From NCBI RefSeq assembly GCF_003289625.1, contig NZ_QMBN01000001.1:372001-436000 (forward strand): a DNA stretch of 64,000 bases. Direction: 5' to 3'. The DNA is from Microbacterium sp. SMR1 (GTDB taxonomy: Bacteria; Actinomycetota; Actinomycetes; Actinomycetales; Microbacteriaceae). Shown here piece after piece: positions 8,139 to 16,683 of the stretch. Within the stretch, counting starts at the first letter, position 1. The number at the start of each line of letters is the position of its first letter. Position numbers and translations under genes: made by a program. The notes beneath the pieces were generated by a model. The model saw only the letters and a program-made list of their open reading frames with translations. It was not told where the DNA came from and searched no databases.

Positions 8139-9377
8139 TCAGGCCGATCGGAACGCGACGACGGCGTTATGTCCGCCGAAGCCGAACGAGTTGCTGATCG
8201 CCAGCAGATCACCGTCGCCGAGGCTCTGGGTCTCGCCCGAGACCCGGAACGGGACGGCGGGGTCCTGCTCGGTGATGTTGATCGTCGGCGGCGCGATCCG
8301 TTCGCGTAGAGCCAGGATCGTGAAGATCGCCTCGAGGGCACCGGTACCACCCAGCAGGTGACCCGTGGACGCCTTCGTGGCCGAGACCGGAATCTCGTCG
8401 ATGCGGTCGCCGAAGACGCTGCGCAGCGCCTGGTACTCGTTGGGGTCGCCGACGGGGGTCGAGGTCGCGTGCGCATTGATGTGCGCGACATCATCGGGGG
8501 AGGCATCGGCCTGCTCGAGAGCAGCGCGGACCGCGCGCGAGGCGCCGGCACCCTCGGGGTCGTTGGCCGTGATGTGGTACGAGTCGGCGGTGACGCCGCC
8601 GCCCACCGCGTAGGCGTAGATCTTCGCGCCGCGAGCCTTGGCGTGTTCTTCGGTCTCGAGGATCAGCACACCGGCGCCCTCGCCCATGACGAAGCCGTCG
8701 CGATCGATGCTCGTCGGGCGCGAGGCCATTGCCGGGTCGTCATTGCGGCGTGACAGTGCCTGCATCGATGCGAAGGACGCCATCGTGATGGGGTGGATCG
8801 CCGACTCGGTGCCACCGGCGATGACGATGTCGGCCAGGCCGTCCTGCAGGTGCTCGATCGCGTTGACGATCGACTCCGTGCTCGAGGCGCAGGCGCTCGC
8901 GACCGTCCGGGCGAAGGCGCGCGCCCGGAAGTGCAGCGAGAGGTTACCGGCGGCGGCGTTGGGCATGAGCATCGGAACCGTCATGGGCAGAACCCGTCGC
9001 GGCCCCTTCTCGCGCAGCGTGTCCCACGCATCGAGCAGCGTCCACACCCCGCCGATGCCGGTCGCGAAGTCGACACCGAGACGCTCGGGGTCGACCTCGG
9101 GGCTGCCGGCATCCGCCCACGCCTCCATCGCGGCGACCATCGCGAACTGCGACGCGGGGTCGAGACGCTTGGAGACAGGGCGCTCCAGCACGGTGTCGGG
9201 GCGCACGATGGCCTCGGCGGCGAAGTGAACCGGAATCTGGTACTTCTCGACCCACTCGTGCTCGAGTGTGCGCGTGCCGGAACGGCCGGCGAGCAGGCCT
9301 TCCCAGCTTTCGGGTGCGGTGCCGCCCAGGGGCGACGACGCTCCGATTCCGGTGACGACGATACGCGGGGTGCTCAT
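8139..9377 (-). CDS. fabF: 3-oxoacyl-[acyl-carrier-protein] synthase II
   Basis: This condensing enzyme elongates acyl-ACP with malonyl-ACP in type II fatty-acid synthesis. The 412-residue protein has the Cys-His-His triad: Cys163 in VASACASSTES, His303 in INAHATSTPVGD and His340 in KASTGHLLGG. The glycine-rich C-terminal end SNSFGFGGHN is also present. It is the last gene of fabD-fabH-acpP-fabF. It is separated from acpP by 51 bases that hold a strong GC hairpin, and it ends at a bidirectional terminator. Start ATG at 9377 is preceded by GGAG. Confidence 0.97.
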   Translation of the reverse strand: MSTPRIVVTGIGASSPLGGTAPESWEGLLAGRSGTRTLEHEWVEKYQIPVHFAAEAIVRPDTVLERPVSKRLDPASQFAMVAAMEAWADAGSPEVDPERLGVDFATGIGGVWTLLDAWDTLREKGPRRVLPMTVPMLMPNAAAGNLSLHFRARAFARTVASACASSTESIVNAIEHLQDGLADIVIAGGTESAIHPITMASFASMQALSRRNDDPAMASRPTSIDRDGFVMGEGAGVLILETEEHAKARGAKIYAYAVGGGVTADSYHITANDPEGAGASRAVRAALEQADASPDDVAHINAHATSTPVGDPNEYQALRSVFGDRIDEIPVSATKASTGHLLGGTGALEAIFTILALRERIAPPTINITEQDPAVPFRVSGETQSLGDGDLLAISNSFGFGGHNAVVAFRSA

Positions 9378-9396
9378 GGATCTCCTCGGTGGAACC

Positions 9397-9422
9397 CCGG
9401 CGGGGGCGTGTGCCCCCGCCGG
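9397..9422 (-). promoter_or_regulatory. GC hairpin between acpP and fabF
   Basis: An 11-bp perfect stem (CCGGCGGGGGC / GCCCCCGCCGG) with a GTGT loop fills the short acpP-fabF gap. No T run follows on the minus strand, so it more likely stabilises the acpP 3' end or partially attenuates fabF than terminates fully. That role is inferred from position and the usual need for excess ACP. Confidence 0.6.
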
Positions 9423-9428
9423 TGGGGG

Positions 9429-9677
9429 TTACGCCTGGTTGGACGTGATGTAGGTGACGGCGTCGCCGACGGTCTTGAGGTTCTTGACCTCTTCGTCGGG
9501 GATGGTGACGCCGAACTTCTCCTCGGCGTTGACGACGATCGTCATCATCGAGATCGAGTCGATGTCGAGGTCGTCGGTGAAGGACTTCTCGAGGGCGACC
9601 TCGTCGGCCGAGATGCCGGTCTCGTCGGTGATGAGCTCGGCGAGTCCTGCGAGGACCTCGTCGTTGCTGAATGCCAT
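9429..9677 (-). CDS. acpP: Acyl carrier protein
   Basis: The 82-residue carrier of growing fatty acyl chains. The 4'-phosphopantetheine attachment serine is Ser41 in DDLDIDSISMM, a DSI variant of the usual DSL. The protein is acidic and helical, and starts MAFSNDEVLAGL after a strong AAGGAG ribosome binding site. It is third in the fab operon, with 75 bases between it and fabH. Confidence 0.97.
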   Translation of the reverse strand: MAFSNDEVLAGLAELITDETGISADEVALEKSFTDDLDIDSISMMTIVVNAEEKFGVTIPDEEVKNLKTVGDAVTYITSNQA

Positions 9678-9752
9678 GGGGTTTCTCCTTGTTATCTCTG
9701 GACCGACCCGGACGCGGGCCGCTGTTCAGTCTAGGTGCGGGGACCCGCCCGA

Positions 9753-10754
9753 TCAGGGAAGGACGACGACCTGCGCGCCGAAGACGAGCCCCGCCCCGAA
9801 GCCGATCTGGAGGGCCAGACCGCCGCTCAACCCGGGGTTCTCCTCGAGCAGGCGGTGCGTGGCGAGGGGAATGGATGCCGCCGACGTGTTGCCGGTGGTC
9901 TCGATGTCACGACCGATCGCGACGGTCTCGGGCAGCCCGAGCTGCTTGGCGAACTCGTCGATGATGCGCATGTTCGCCTGGTGCGGGATGAAGGCGGCGA
10001 GGTCGCCCGCCTGGATGCCGGCCTCCTCGATGGCTCGCCGTGCGACCTTGACCATCTCCCAGACCGCCCAGCGGAACACCGTCGGGCCCTCCTGACGGAG
10101 TGTCGGCCACGGCGCAGTCCCGTCGCGGAACTCCACGAGTGTGTGGTTCATGCCGACGGCGTCGGCCTTCGACCCGTCCGAGCCCCACACCGTCGGACCG
10201 ATGCCCGGGGTGTCGCTCGGCCCGATGATCGCCGCGCCCGCGCCGTCGCCGAGCAGGAACGAGATCGTGCGGTCGGCGGGGTCGACGATGTCGCTGAGCT
10301 TCTCCGCGCCGACGACGGCGACGTAGCGGGCCGCACCCGCGCGAACGAGCGCGTCGGCCTGAGTCACTCCGTAGGAGAACCCTGCGCACGCTGCGTTGAC
10401 GTCGTACGCCGCCGCCGGGTTCGCCCCGACGCGGTCGGCGACGATCGCCGAGACCGACGGGGTCTGCTTCGGGTTCGAGATCGTCGAGACGATGACGGCG
10501 TCGACCTGGTCGGCAGGAACGCCGCTGCGCTCGATCGCCTCGGCCACGGCATCCGCGGCCAAGTCGATGACGGTGGTCTCCTTGTCCGCGCGGACGCGAG
10601 TGACGATGCCGGTGCGCTGACGGATCCACTCGTCGCTCGAGTCGATCGGTCCGACGAGGTCGTCGTTGGGTACGGCGTTCTCACCGCGAGCCGCGCCGTA
10701 CGCGTAGATGCGGGTGTGAGCGGGGCCGGTGGCCTGGCGAATGGCGGCGGTCAT
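9753..10754 (-). CDS. fabH: 3-oxoacyl-[acyl-carrier-protein] synthase III
   Basis: FabH starts fatty-acid synthesis by condensing an acyl-CoA primer with malonyl-ACP. In actinobacteria it usually takes branched primers, which would give iso/anteiso fatty acids; that preference is inferred here. The triad is visible: Cys123 in NAACAGFSYG, His258 in IPHQANMR and Asn289 in TTGNTSAAS. The start ATG at 10754 overlaps the fabD stop as ATGA, so the longer open frame reaching into fabD is rejected. Length is 333 residues. Confidence 0.96.
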   Translation of the reverse strand: MTAAIRQATGPAHTRIYAYGAARGENAVPNDDLVGPIDSSDEWIRQRTGIVTRVRADKETTVIDLAADAVAEAIERSGVPADQVDAVIVSTISNPKQTPSVSAIVADRVGANPAAAYDVNAACAGFSYGVTQADALVRAGAARYVAVVGAEKLSDIVDPADRTISFLLGDGAGAAIIGPSDTPGIGPTVWGSDGSKADAVGMNHTLVEFRDGTAPWPTLRQEGPTVFRWAVWEMVKVARRAIEEAGIQAGDLAAFIPHQANMRIIDEFAKQLGLPETVAIGRDIETTGNTSAASIPLATHRLLEENPGLSGGLALQIGFGAGLVFGAQVVVLP

Positions 10755-11668
10755 GCGGCACCTCCGGAGATGAGAGCGGATGCGGCGACGAGGTCGTCGG
10801 GGGTCTTGACGGCGACCGAGGGGACGCCGCGAAGAGCACGCTTCGCGAGGCCCACGAGGGTGCCGGCGGGGGCGAACTCGATGATGCCGGTGACGCCGTG
10901 CTCGGCGAACGAGGACATGCACAGGTCCCAGCGCACGGGAGACGCGACCTGGGCGACCAGACGGTCGAGAGCGTCACGGCCCTCGGCGACGACGGCGCCG
11001 TCGCGGTTCGACCACAGCGTGAGGTCGGGGTCGTTCACCGAGGTGGCGGATGCCGCCGCGGCGAGCGTGTCGACGGCCCGCGCCATGTACCGCGTGTGGA
11101 ACGCGCCGGCGACCTGGAGGGGAATGACCCGGGTCGCAGCGACGGGCTCGGCGGCGAGGCTCGCGAGAGCGTCGAGTGCGCCGGCCGCGACGATCTGTCC
11201 TCCACCGTTGTAGTTGGCCGGGGTGAGGTCGAGCTCCTCCAGACGGGCGACGACGGCATCCTGGTCGCCGCCGAGCACGGCGCTCATGCCGGTCTGCTCG
11301 CGGGTCGCGGCATCCGCCATGGCGCGGCCGCGGAGTCCGACCAGACGCATCGCGTCATCGTCGCTCAGCACGCCGCCGGCGGCGAGTGCCGCGATCTCGC
11401 CGACCGAGTGGCCGGCGACGCCTGCCGGGCGAGCGCCGTCGGCGACGAGCGCGCTGTACGACAGCAGGCTGGCGGCGACGATGAGTGGCTGGGCCACGGC
11501 GGTGTCTCGGATGCGATCCGCATCCCACTCGGTACCGGCGGCGACGAGGTCGACCTCGGCGAGCTCGGAGAAGCGCTCGAGGCGTTCACGCGCACCCTCC
11601 AGCTCGAGCCACGGGGCGAGGAAGCCGGGGGACTGCGACCCCTGCCCGGGGAACACGGCGATGATCAC
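10751..11668 (-). CDS. fabD: Malonyl-CoA:ACP transacylase
   Basis: Transfers malonyl from CoA to ACP. The 305-residue protein shows the N-terminal GQGSQ motif (residues 8-12), the nucleophile Ser88 in VAGHSVGEIAAL and the catalytic His191 in AGAFHTRYM. It is the first gene of the fab operon. The 124-base gap to the FasR-like regulator gene holds the presumed promoter and an inverted repeat. ATGA overlap with fabH implies coupled translation. Confidence 0.96.
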   Translation of the reverse strand: MIIAVFPGQGSQSPGFLAPWLELEGARERLERFSELAEVDLVAAGTEWDADRIRDTAVAQPLIVAASLLSYSALVADGARPAGVAGHSVGEIAALAAGGVLSDDDAMRLVGLRGRAMADAATREQTGMSAVLGGDQDAVVARLEELDLTPANYNGGGQIVAAGALDALASLAAEPVAATRVIPLQVAGAFHTRYMARAVDTLAAAASATSVNDPDLTLWSNRDGAVVAEGRDALDRLVAQVASPVRWDLCMSSFAEHGVTGIIEFAPAGTLVGLAKRALRGVPSVAVKTPDDLVAASALISGGAA

Positions 11669-11718
11669 TGTTACATCCTTCCAAGTTCAATCGGTCGACC
11701 GCTGGCGACGATCGCACA

Positions 11719-11738
11719 ACAATGCGGCGAAGCTTTGT
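11719..11738. promoter_or_regulatory. Inverted repeat in the fabD promoter region (candidate operator)
   Basis: Seven-base arms ACAATGC and GCTTTGT (one mismatch) flank a 6-base spacer. Just beside it, two GTCGAC palindromes (11739-11744 and 11751-11756) are spaced by six bases. The location between a FasR-like gene and fabD makes it a candidate operator. The assignment is inference; I do not have a FasR consensus to compare. Confidence 0.4.
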
Positions 11739-11792
11739 GTCGACCGTACAGTCGACGGGTCATGAGGAGCGTCCGACGGAGGCGCGGCCTCG

Positions 11793-12995
11793 TCAGCTCC
11801 GGCGCGACTGCGGCGCGCGTCGTCTCGTGAGGTCATTGCCGATGGAGCCCAGGATGAGCGCCGTCTGCAGGATGAGCGCCTCACGGGGCCCGGTCGCGTC
11901 CCAGCCGATGACGTCCGACACGCGCTTCAGCCGGTACCGGACGGTGTTCGGATGCACGAAGAGCTCGCGGGCCGTCGCTTCGAGGGAACGACCGTTGTCG
12001 AGGTAGCTCCACAGGGTAGCGACGAGGTCCGCGGAGTGGGCGAGCAGCGGACGATAGATCCGTTCGACCAGAGTTGCCTTGGCGACGGGATCGCCGGCCA
12101 GCGCGCGCTCGGGAAGCAGATCGTCGGCCTCGACGGGTCGCGGCGCATGACGCCAGGCACTCGCGACCGCGAAGCCGGCGAGAGCCGCGCGAGCGCTCTG
12201 GCTCGCATCGACCAGGGCGGGCACGGTGGGGCCGAGCACCAGGTGACCGGGGCCGAAACCGGGCTCGAGTCTCGCCGCTATCTCGAGGAAGGTCAGCTCG
12301 GGCACCGGCTCCGCCCGGCCTGGTAGGTCGGCACGCCCGATCACGATCACCAGGCGAAGGCCCTGAACGCCGACGAGGACGTCGACGCCCATCTTGCGCG
12401 CGGCACGGCGCAGCTGGTCGACGTCGAACTGCGGGGGAGCGGTGCCGACGAGGACGGCGACCGCCCCGTGCCCGTGCCAGCCGAGCGCGGCGATCCGGCT
12501 CGGAAGCTCCTCGTCGGTCTCACCCGTGAGGATGGAATCGACGACGAGCGCCTCGAGGCGGGCATCCCACAACCCGCGCGCCTCGGCGGCGCGCGCGTAC
12601 ACGTCTGCCGCTGCGAAAGCGACGTCACGCGAGTACTTCAGGATCGCCTCGCGGACGTCGTCGCCGCGGTGCGCCACCCGTTCCTCGGTGACTTCGACGG
12701 TCACCCGCACGAGCTGCAGGGTCTGCGTCAGGCTGACGCTGCGCAACAGCTCGCGCGGAGCCGCGGCGAAGATGTCGGCGGCGATGCGCGGGGTCGAGGT
12801 CGGATCCTCGTACCACTGGATGAACGAGGTGATGCCCGCCTGCGCGACCAGTCCTACGGAGGACCGGCGCGCAGGCGGCATCTCGGCGTACCAGGGCAGC
12901 GTCTCCTCGAGCCGATTGATCGTGGCTGTGGCCAGATCACCCGAGATCCGGCGGAGCCACGCGAGTGTCTCCGCCTTCGAGCTGTCGTCGGTCAC
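11793..12995 (-). CDS. fasR: FasR-like PucR/CdaR-family transcriptional regulator of fatty-acid synthesis
   Basis: A 400-residue regulator whose C-terminal PucR-type helix-turn-helix is clear: LWSYLDNGRSLEATARELF followed by VHPNTVRYRLKRV (about residues 330-365). The central part resembles the GGDEF-like/ligand region of CdaR proteins. Position is diagnostic: in Streptomyces FasR is encoded directly upstream of fabD-fabH-acpP-fabF and activates that operon, and here the same order is kept. It lies seven bases after aceE on the same strand, so acetyl-CoA supply and fatty-acid control may be cotranscribed. The symbol is assigned from context and family. Confidence 0.82.
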   Translation of the reverse strand: MTDDSSKAETLAWLRRISGDLATATINRLEETLPWYAEMPPARRSSVGLVAQAGITSFIQWYEDPTSTPRIAADIFAAAPRELLRSVSLTQTLQLVRVTVEVTEERVAHRGDDVREAILKYSRDVAFAAADVYARAAEARGLWDARLEALVVDSILTGETDEELPSRIAALGWHGHGAVAVLVGTAPPQFDVDQLRRAARKMGVDVLVGVQGLRLVIVIGRADLPGRAEPVPELTFLEIAARLEPGFGPGHLVLGPTVPALVDASQSARAALAGFAVASAWRHAPRPVEADDLLPERALAGDPVAKATLVERIYRPLLAHSADLVATLWSYLDNGRSLEATARELFVHPNTVRYRLKRVSDVIGWDATGPREALILQTALILGSIGNDLTRRRAPQSRRS

Positions 12996-13002
12996 CGAAG
13001 GG

Positions 13003-15732
13003 TCAGCTCTCGCCGCCCGCGTTTCCGCTCGTGCCCGCCGTCACGTCGTGCAGGCGGTAGCGCTCGATCGCCTGCGCCGACAGACCGCGGTCCACGACGC
13101 CGTCCTCGGCCAGAGCCTGGAGCGTCCGCACCACGATCGACGGCCCGTCGATCTTGAAGAACCGTCGAGCGGCCGGGCGGGTGTCGGAGAAGCCGAAGCC
13201 CTCCGCGCCCAGCGTCGCGAAGCGACGCGGCACCCACGGCCGGATCTGGTCCTGCACGGCGTGCATGAAGTCGCTGACCGCGACGACCGGGCCCTCGGAG
13301 TCGTTGAGCTTCTGCGTGACGAAGGCCGTGCGGGGCTCATCGGACGGGTGCAGGAAGTTGTGCTCGTCGACGGCGAGACCGTCACGACGCAGCTCGGTCC
13401 AGCTCGTGACCGACCAGACGTCGGCGATCACACCCCAGTCGTCCTTGAGGAGCTTCTGCGCCTCGTAGGCCCACGGCACGCCGACGCCCGACGCGAGCAG
13501 CTGCGCGCGCGGCCCGTCGCCCTCGCCGACGCTCACGCGGTGGATGCCGCGGATGATGCCGTCGACGTCGACATCCTCAGGCTCCTTCGGCTGCACCAGC
13601 GGCTCGTTGTAGAGCGTGATGTAGTACATGACGTTCGGGTCGGGGTGGTTCCCGCCGTACATGCGCTCGAGACCCGAACGCACGATGTGGGCGATCTCGT
13701 ACCCGTAGGCCGGGTCGTACGACACAGTGGCGGGGTTGGTCGAAGCGAGCAGGTGCGAGTGGCCGTCAGCGTGCTGCAGGCCCTCGCCGGTCAGGGTCGT
13801 GCGGCCGGCCGTCGCGCCCATGATGAACCCGCGGGCCATCTGGTCGCCCGCGGCCCACTGCGCGTCGCCGGTGCGCTGGAATCCGAACATCGAGTAGAAG
13901 ACGTAGACCGGGATGAGCGGCTCGCCGTGGGTGGCGTACGAGGTTCCGATCGCGGTGAACGCCGCGACGGCGCCGGCCTCGTTGATGCCGACGTGGAGGA
14001 TCTGACCCTGCGGGCTCTCCTTGTACGCGAGCAGCAGCTCGCGGTCGACCGAGGTGTAGTTCTGCCCGTGCGGGTTGTAGATCTTCGCGGTCGGGAAGTA
14101 CGCGTCCATGCCGAACGTGCGCGCCTCATCGGGGATGATCGGCACGATGCGGTGGCCGAAGTCCTTCGCACGCAGCAGGTCCTTGAGCAGTCGGACGAAC
14201 GCCATGGTGGTGGCGATCTCCTGCGTGCCCGAGCCCTTCTTCGGCAGCGCGTACGACTCGTCGCCGGGCAGCGTCAGCGGCGCGTGCTTCGTACGACGCT
14301 GCGGCAGGAAACCGCCGAGCTCACGGCGACGCTCGAGCATGTAGCGGATCGTCTCGTCCTCGGCGCCCGGGTGGTAGTACGGCGGGAGGTACGGGTTCTC
14401 CTCGAGCTGCGCGTCGGTGATCGGGATGCGCATCGAGTCGCGGAAGTGCTTGAGGTTCTCGAGCGTCATCTTCTTCATCTGGTGGGTCGCGTTGCGGCCC
14501 TCGAAGTGGTGACCGAGACCATAGCCCTTGATCGTCTTCGCAAGGATGACGGTCGGCTGGCCCTTGTGCTCCATCGCCTGCTTGTAGGCGGCGTAGACCT
14601 TCTGGTAGTCGAGACCGCCGCGGCGGAGCTTGCCCCAGATGTCGTCGTCCGACCAGTCCTTCACGAGCGCCGCTGTGCGCTCGTCGCGCCCGAAGAAGTG
14701 CTCGCGGATGAACGCGCCATCCTCGGCGCGGTAGGTCTGGAAGTCGCCGTCGGGGGTGGTGTTCATCAGGCGGACGAGGGCGCCCTCGTCATCCTGCGAC
14801 AGCAGCTCGTCCCAGCCGCGTCCCCAGACGACCTTGATGACGTTCCAGCCCGCGCCGCGGAAGTACGCCTCGAGCTCCTGGACGATCTTGCCGTTTCCAC
14901 GGACCGGGCCGTCGAGACGCTGGAGGTTGCAGTTGATGACGAACGTGAGGTTGTCGAGTCCCTCGTTGGCTGCGACCTGCAGCTGACCGCGGCTCTCGAC
15001 CTCGTCCATCTCGCCGTCGCCGAGGAAGGCCCAGACGTGCGAGTCGGACAGGTCCTTGATGCCCCGGTTGGTGAGGTACTTGTTGTTCATCGCCTGGTAG
15101 ATGGCGTTGATCGGACCGAGACCCATCGAGACCGTCGGGAACTGCCAATAGTCCGGCATCAGACGGGGGTGCGGGTACGACGGGATGCCGTCGGGCGCCT
15201 TCGACGCCTCCTGGCGGAAGCCGTCGAGCTGGCTCTCGCTGAGGCGTCCCTCGAGGTACGAGCGGGCGTAGATGCCGGGTGAGGCGTGGCCCTGGATGAA
15301 GATCTGGTCGCCGCCGGACGGGTGGTCGGGGCCGCGGAAGAAGTGGTTGAAGCCGACTTCGTAGAGAGAGGCCGACGACGCGTAGGTGGAGATGTGTCCG
15401 CCCACACCGATGCCGGGGCGCTGTGCGCGGTGCACGGTGACCGCGGCGTTCCAGCGGATCCAGCGACGGTAGCGACGCTCGAGCTCTTCATCACCGGGGA
15501 ACTCCGGCTCGTTCTCGGGCGCGATGGTGTTGATGTAGTCCGTCACCGGCACCTGCGGGACGTTGAGCTGCAGCTCGTGCGAGGCCTGCAGCAGGCTCAG
15601 CATGATCTCGCGACCGCGACCCGAGCCCTTCGCATCGACCAGCTGGCGCAGCGACTCCTGCCATTCACCGGTCTCTTCCGGGTCGCTGTCCAGGGCGTCC
15701 TGGGAGTAGGGGTCTTGATCGTTGACAGTCAC
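13003..15732 (-). CDS. aceE: Pyruvate dehydrogenase E1 component, homodimeric
   Basis: AceE decarboxylates pyruvate with thiamine diphosphate and passes the acetyl group to the E2 lipoyl arm. The 909-residue protein is of the single-chain alpha2 type. The ThDP/Mg motif is FLGDGEMDE (about residue 265). Other family stretches are [22 protein letters not shown] near residue 120 (written here only to name it as positions 115-140) and the transketolase-like C-terminal half with GLEHADGHS-like [10 protein letters not shown]. The GTG at 15732 is chosen because GAAAGG lies about seven bases upstream. Partner E2 and E3 candidates are at 38849-42023. Confidence 0.95.
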   Translation of the reverse strand: MTVNDQDPYSQDALDSDPEETGEWQESLRQLVDAKGSGRGREIMLSLLQASHELQLNVPQVPVTDYINTIAPENEPEFPGDEELERRYRRWIRWNAAVTVHRAQRPGIGVGGHISTYASSASLYEVGFNHFFRGPDHPSGGDQIFIQGHASPGIYARSYLEGRLSESQLDGFRQEASKAPDGIPSYPHPRLMPDYWQFPTVSMGLGPINAIYQAMNNKYLTNRGIKDLSDSHVWAFLGDGEMDEVESRGQLQVAANEGLDNLTFVINCNLQRLDGPVRGNGKIVQELEAYFRGAGWNVIKVVWGRGWDELLSQDDEGALVRLMNTTPDGDFQTYRAEDGAFIREHFFGRDERTAALVKDWSDDDIWGKLRRGGLDYQKVYAAYKQAMEHKGQPTVILAKTIKGYGLGHHFEGRNATHQMKKMTLENLKHFRDSMRIPITDAQLEENPYLPPYYHPGAEDETIRYMLERRRELGGFLPQRRTKHAPLTLPGDESYALPKKGSGTQEIATTMAFVRLLKDLLRAKDFGHRIVPIIPDEARTFGMDAYFPTAKIYNPHGQNYTSVDRELLLAYKESPQGQILHVGINEAGAVAAFTAIGTSYATHGEPLIPVYVFYSMFGFQRTGDAQWAAGDQMARGFIMGATAGRTTLTGEGLQHADGHSHLLASTNPATVSYDPAYGYEIAHIVRSGLERMYGGNHPDPNVMYYITLYNEPLVQPKEPEDVDVDGIIRGIHRVSVGEGDGPRAQLLASGVGVPWAYEAQKLLKDDWGVIADVWSVTSWTELRRDGLAVDEHNFLHPSDEPRTAFVTQKLNDSEGPVVAVSDFMHAVQDQIRPWVPRRFATLGAEGFGFSDTRPAARRFFKIDGPSIVVRTLQALAEDGVVDRGLSAQAIERYRLHDVTAGTSGNAGGES

Positions 15733-15869
15733 GGGCGACCTTTCTCGTATGGCAGATCGTGCCAGGTAATCACCACGGGCAGGGCGCGGGCATTGTCGGG
15801 CGCGCACAAGCACCGCACGACAGCCTACTCACGCTCGGAGGGGTCGGCGCTCTCGTACACTGAGAGCAG

Positions 15870-15943
15870 GGGCCTATAGCTCAGTTGGTTAGAGCACCTC
15901 GTTTACACCGAGGGAGTCGGGAGTTCGAGTCTCTCTGGGCCCA
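15870..15943 (+). tRNA. tRNA-Val (TAC)
   Basis: The acceptor strands are GGGCCTA and TGGGCCC with discriminator A. The D-arm is GCTCAGTTGGTTAGAGC, the anticodon stem-loop is CCTCG-TTTACAC-CGAGG with anticodon TAC, and the T-arm is GGGAGTTCGAGTCTCTC. The next CDS starts two bases after its 3' end, which is unusually close and suggests cotranscription. Confidence 0.96.
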
Positions 15944-15944
15944 C

Positions 15945-16676
15945 ATGAAAGCCACCCCCGCAGATCAGCTGCTGCTGCTGGACATCGCCCGCCTCGACGC
16001 GCAGGCGCGCGGAGCGGAGGCCGCGAAGCGCAATCCGGCTCAGGCGGCGCGTGTCAACGAGCTGCTCGCACGCCGTCAGGAGCTCTCCGTCGAGCTGACC
16101 GGCCTGCTCGGCAATCGCGACGACATCGAGGCCGAGCTCAAGCGCATCGCATCGGACGTCGCCGTCGTCGACGCTCGAGCGGCACGCGATGCCGATCGAC
16201 TCGCGGCGACCTCGAACCCGAAGGACGCCCAGGGCCTCGAGCACGAGATCGCTTCGCTCGCCCGCCGTAAGAGCGAGCTGGAAGACGCGCAGCTCGAAGC
16301 CATGGAGCGCCTCGAGGCCGCGGAAACCGCGGTCTCCGCACAGCAGGCCCTGATCGCCGAGGTCAATGCCGAAGGCGGGCGGTTGAGCGCCGAGGGCAAG
16401 GCCGCCGTCGCGGACGCCCAGGCTCGTCTCGACGCGGCCACCCGTGACCGCGCGGCGGTCGCGGCCAAGGTGCCCGCGGATCTCCTGGCACGCTACGAGT
16501 CGCTCGCCGAGCGGACGCCGGGCGCCGGCCTCCTGCAGCGCCGCACGTGCGGCGGGTGCCACATGGAGCTCTCCGGAACCGACCTCAAGGCGATCGGGCA
16601 GGCTGCCGCCGACGAGGTCGTGACGTGCCCCGAGTGCGGCTGCATCCTCGTCCGCACCGACGAATCCGGTCTGTGA
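15945..16676 (+). CDS. Zinc-ribbon coiled-coil protein (C4-type, CdsZ-like)
   Basis: A 243-residue protein with a long, charged Ala/Glu/Arg coiled coil (residues about 10-180) followed by a C4 zinc ribbon. The four Cys are in TCGGCHMEL and VVTCPECGCIL. This is the conserved actinobacterial zf-RING_7/CT398-like family, usually annotated only as a hypothetical or zinc-ribbon protein. ATG at 15945 directly follows tRNA-Val. The gene ends seven bases before the PolA-like gene, so they are probably cotranscribed. Confidence 0.85.
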   Translation: MKATPADQLLLLDIARLDAQARGAEAAKRNPAQAARVNELLARRQELSVELTGLLGNRDDIEAELKRIASDVAVVDARAARDADRLAATSNPKDAQGLEHEIASLARRKSELEDAQLEAMERLEAAETAVSAQQALIAEVNAEGGRLSAEGKAAVADAQARLDAATRDRAAVAAKVPADLLARYESLAERTPGAGLLQRRTCGGCHMELSGTDLKAIGQAAADEVVTCPECGCILVRTDESGL

Positions 16677-16683
16677 CCCGTCG

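Noticed and set aside
12394..15282. A 962-codon open frame antisense to aceE and fasR
   Set aside because: Its long open length follows from GC-rich codon bias opposite aceE; it has no domain, and aceE is certain on the other strand.
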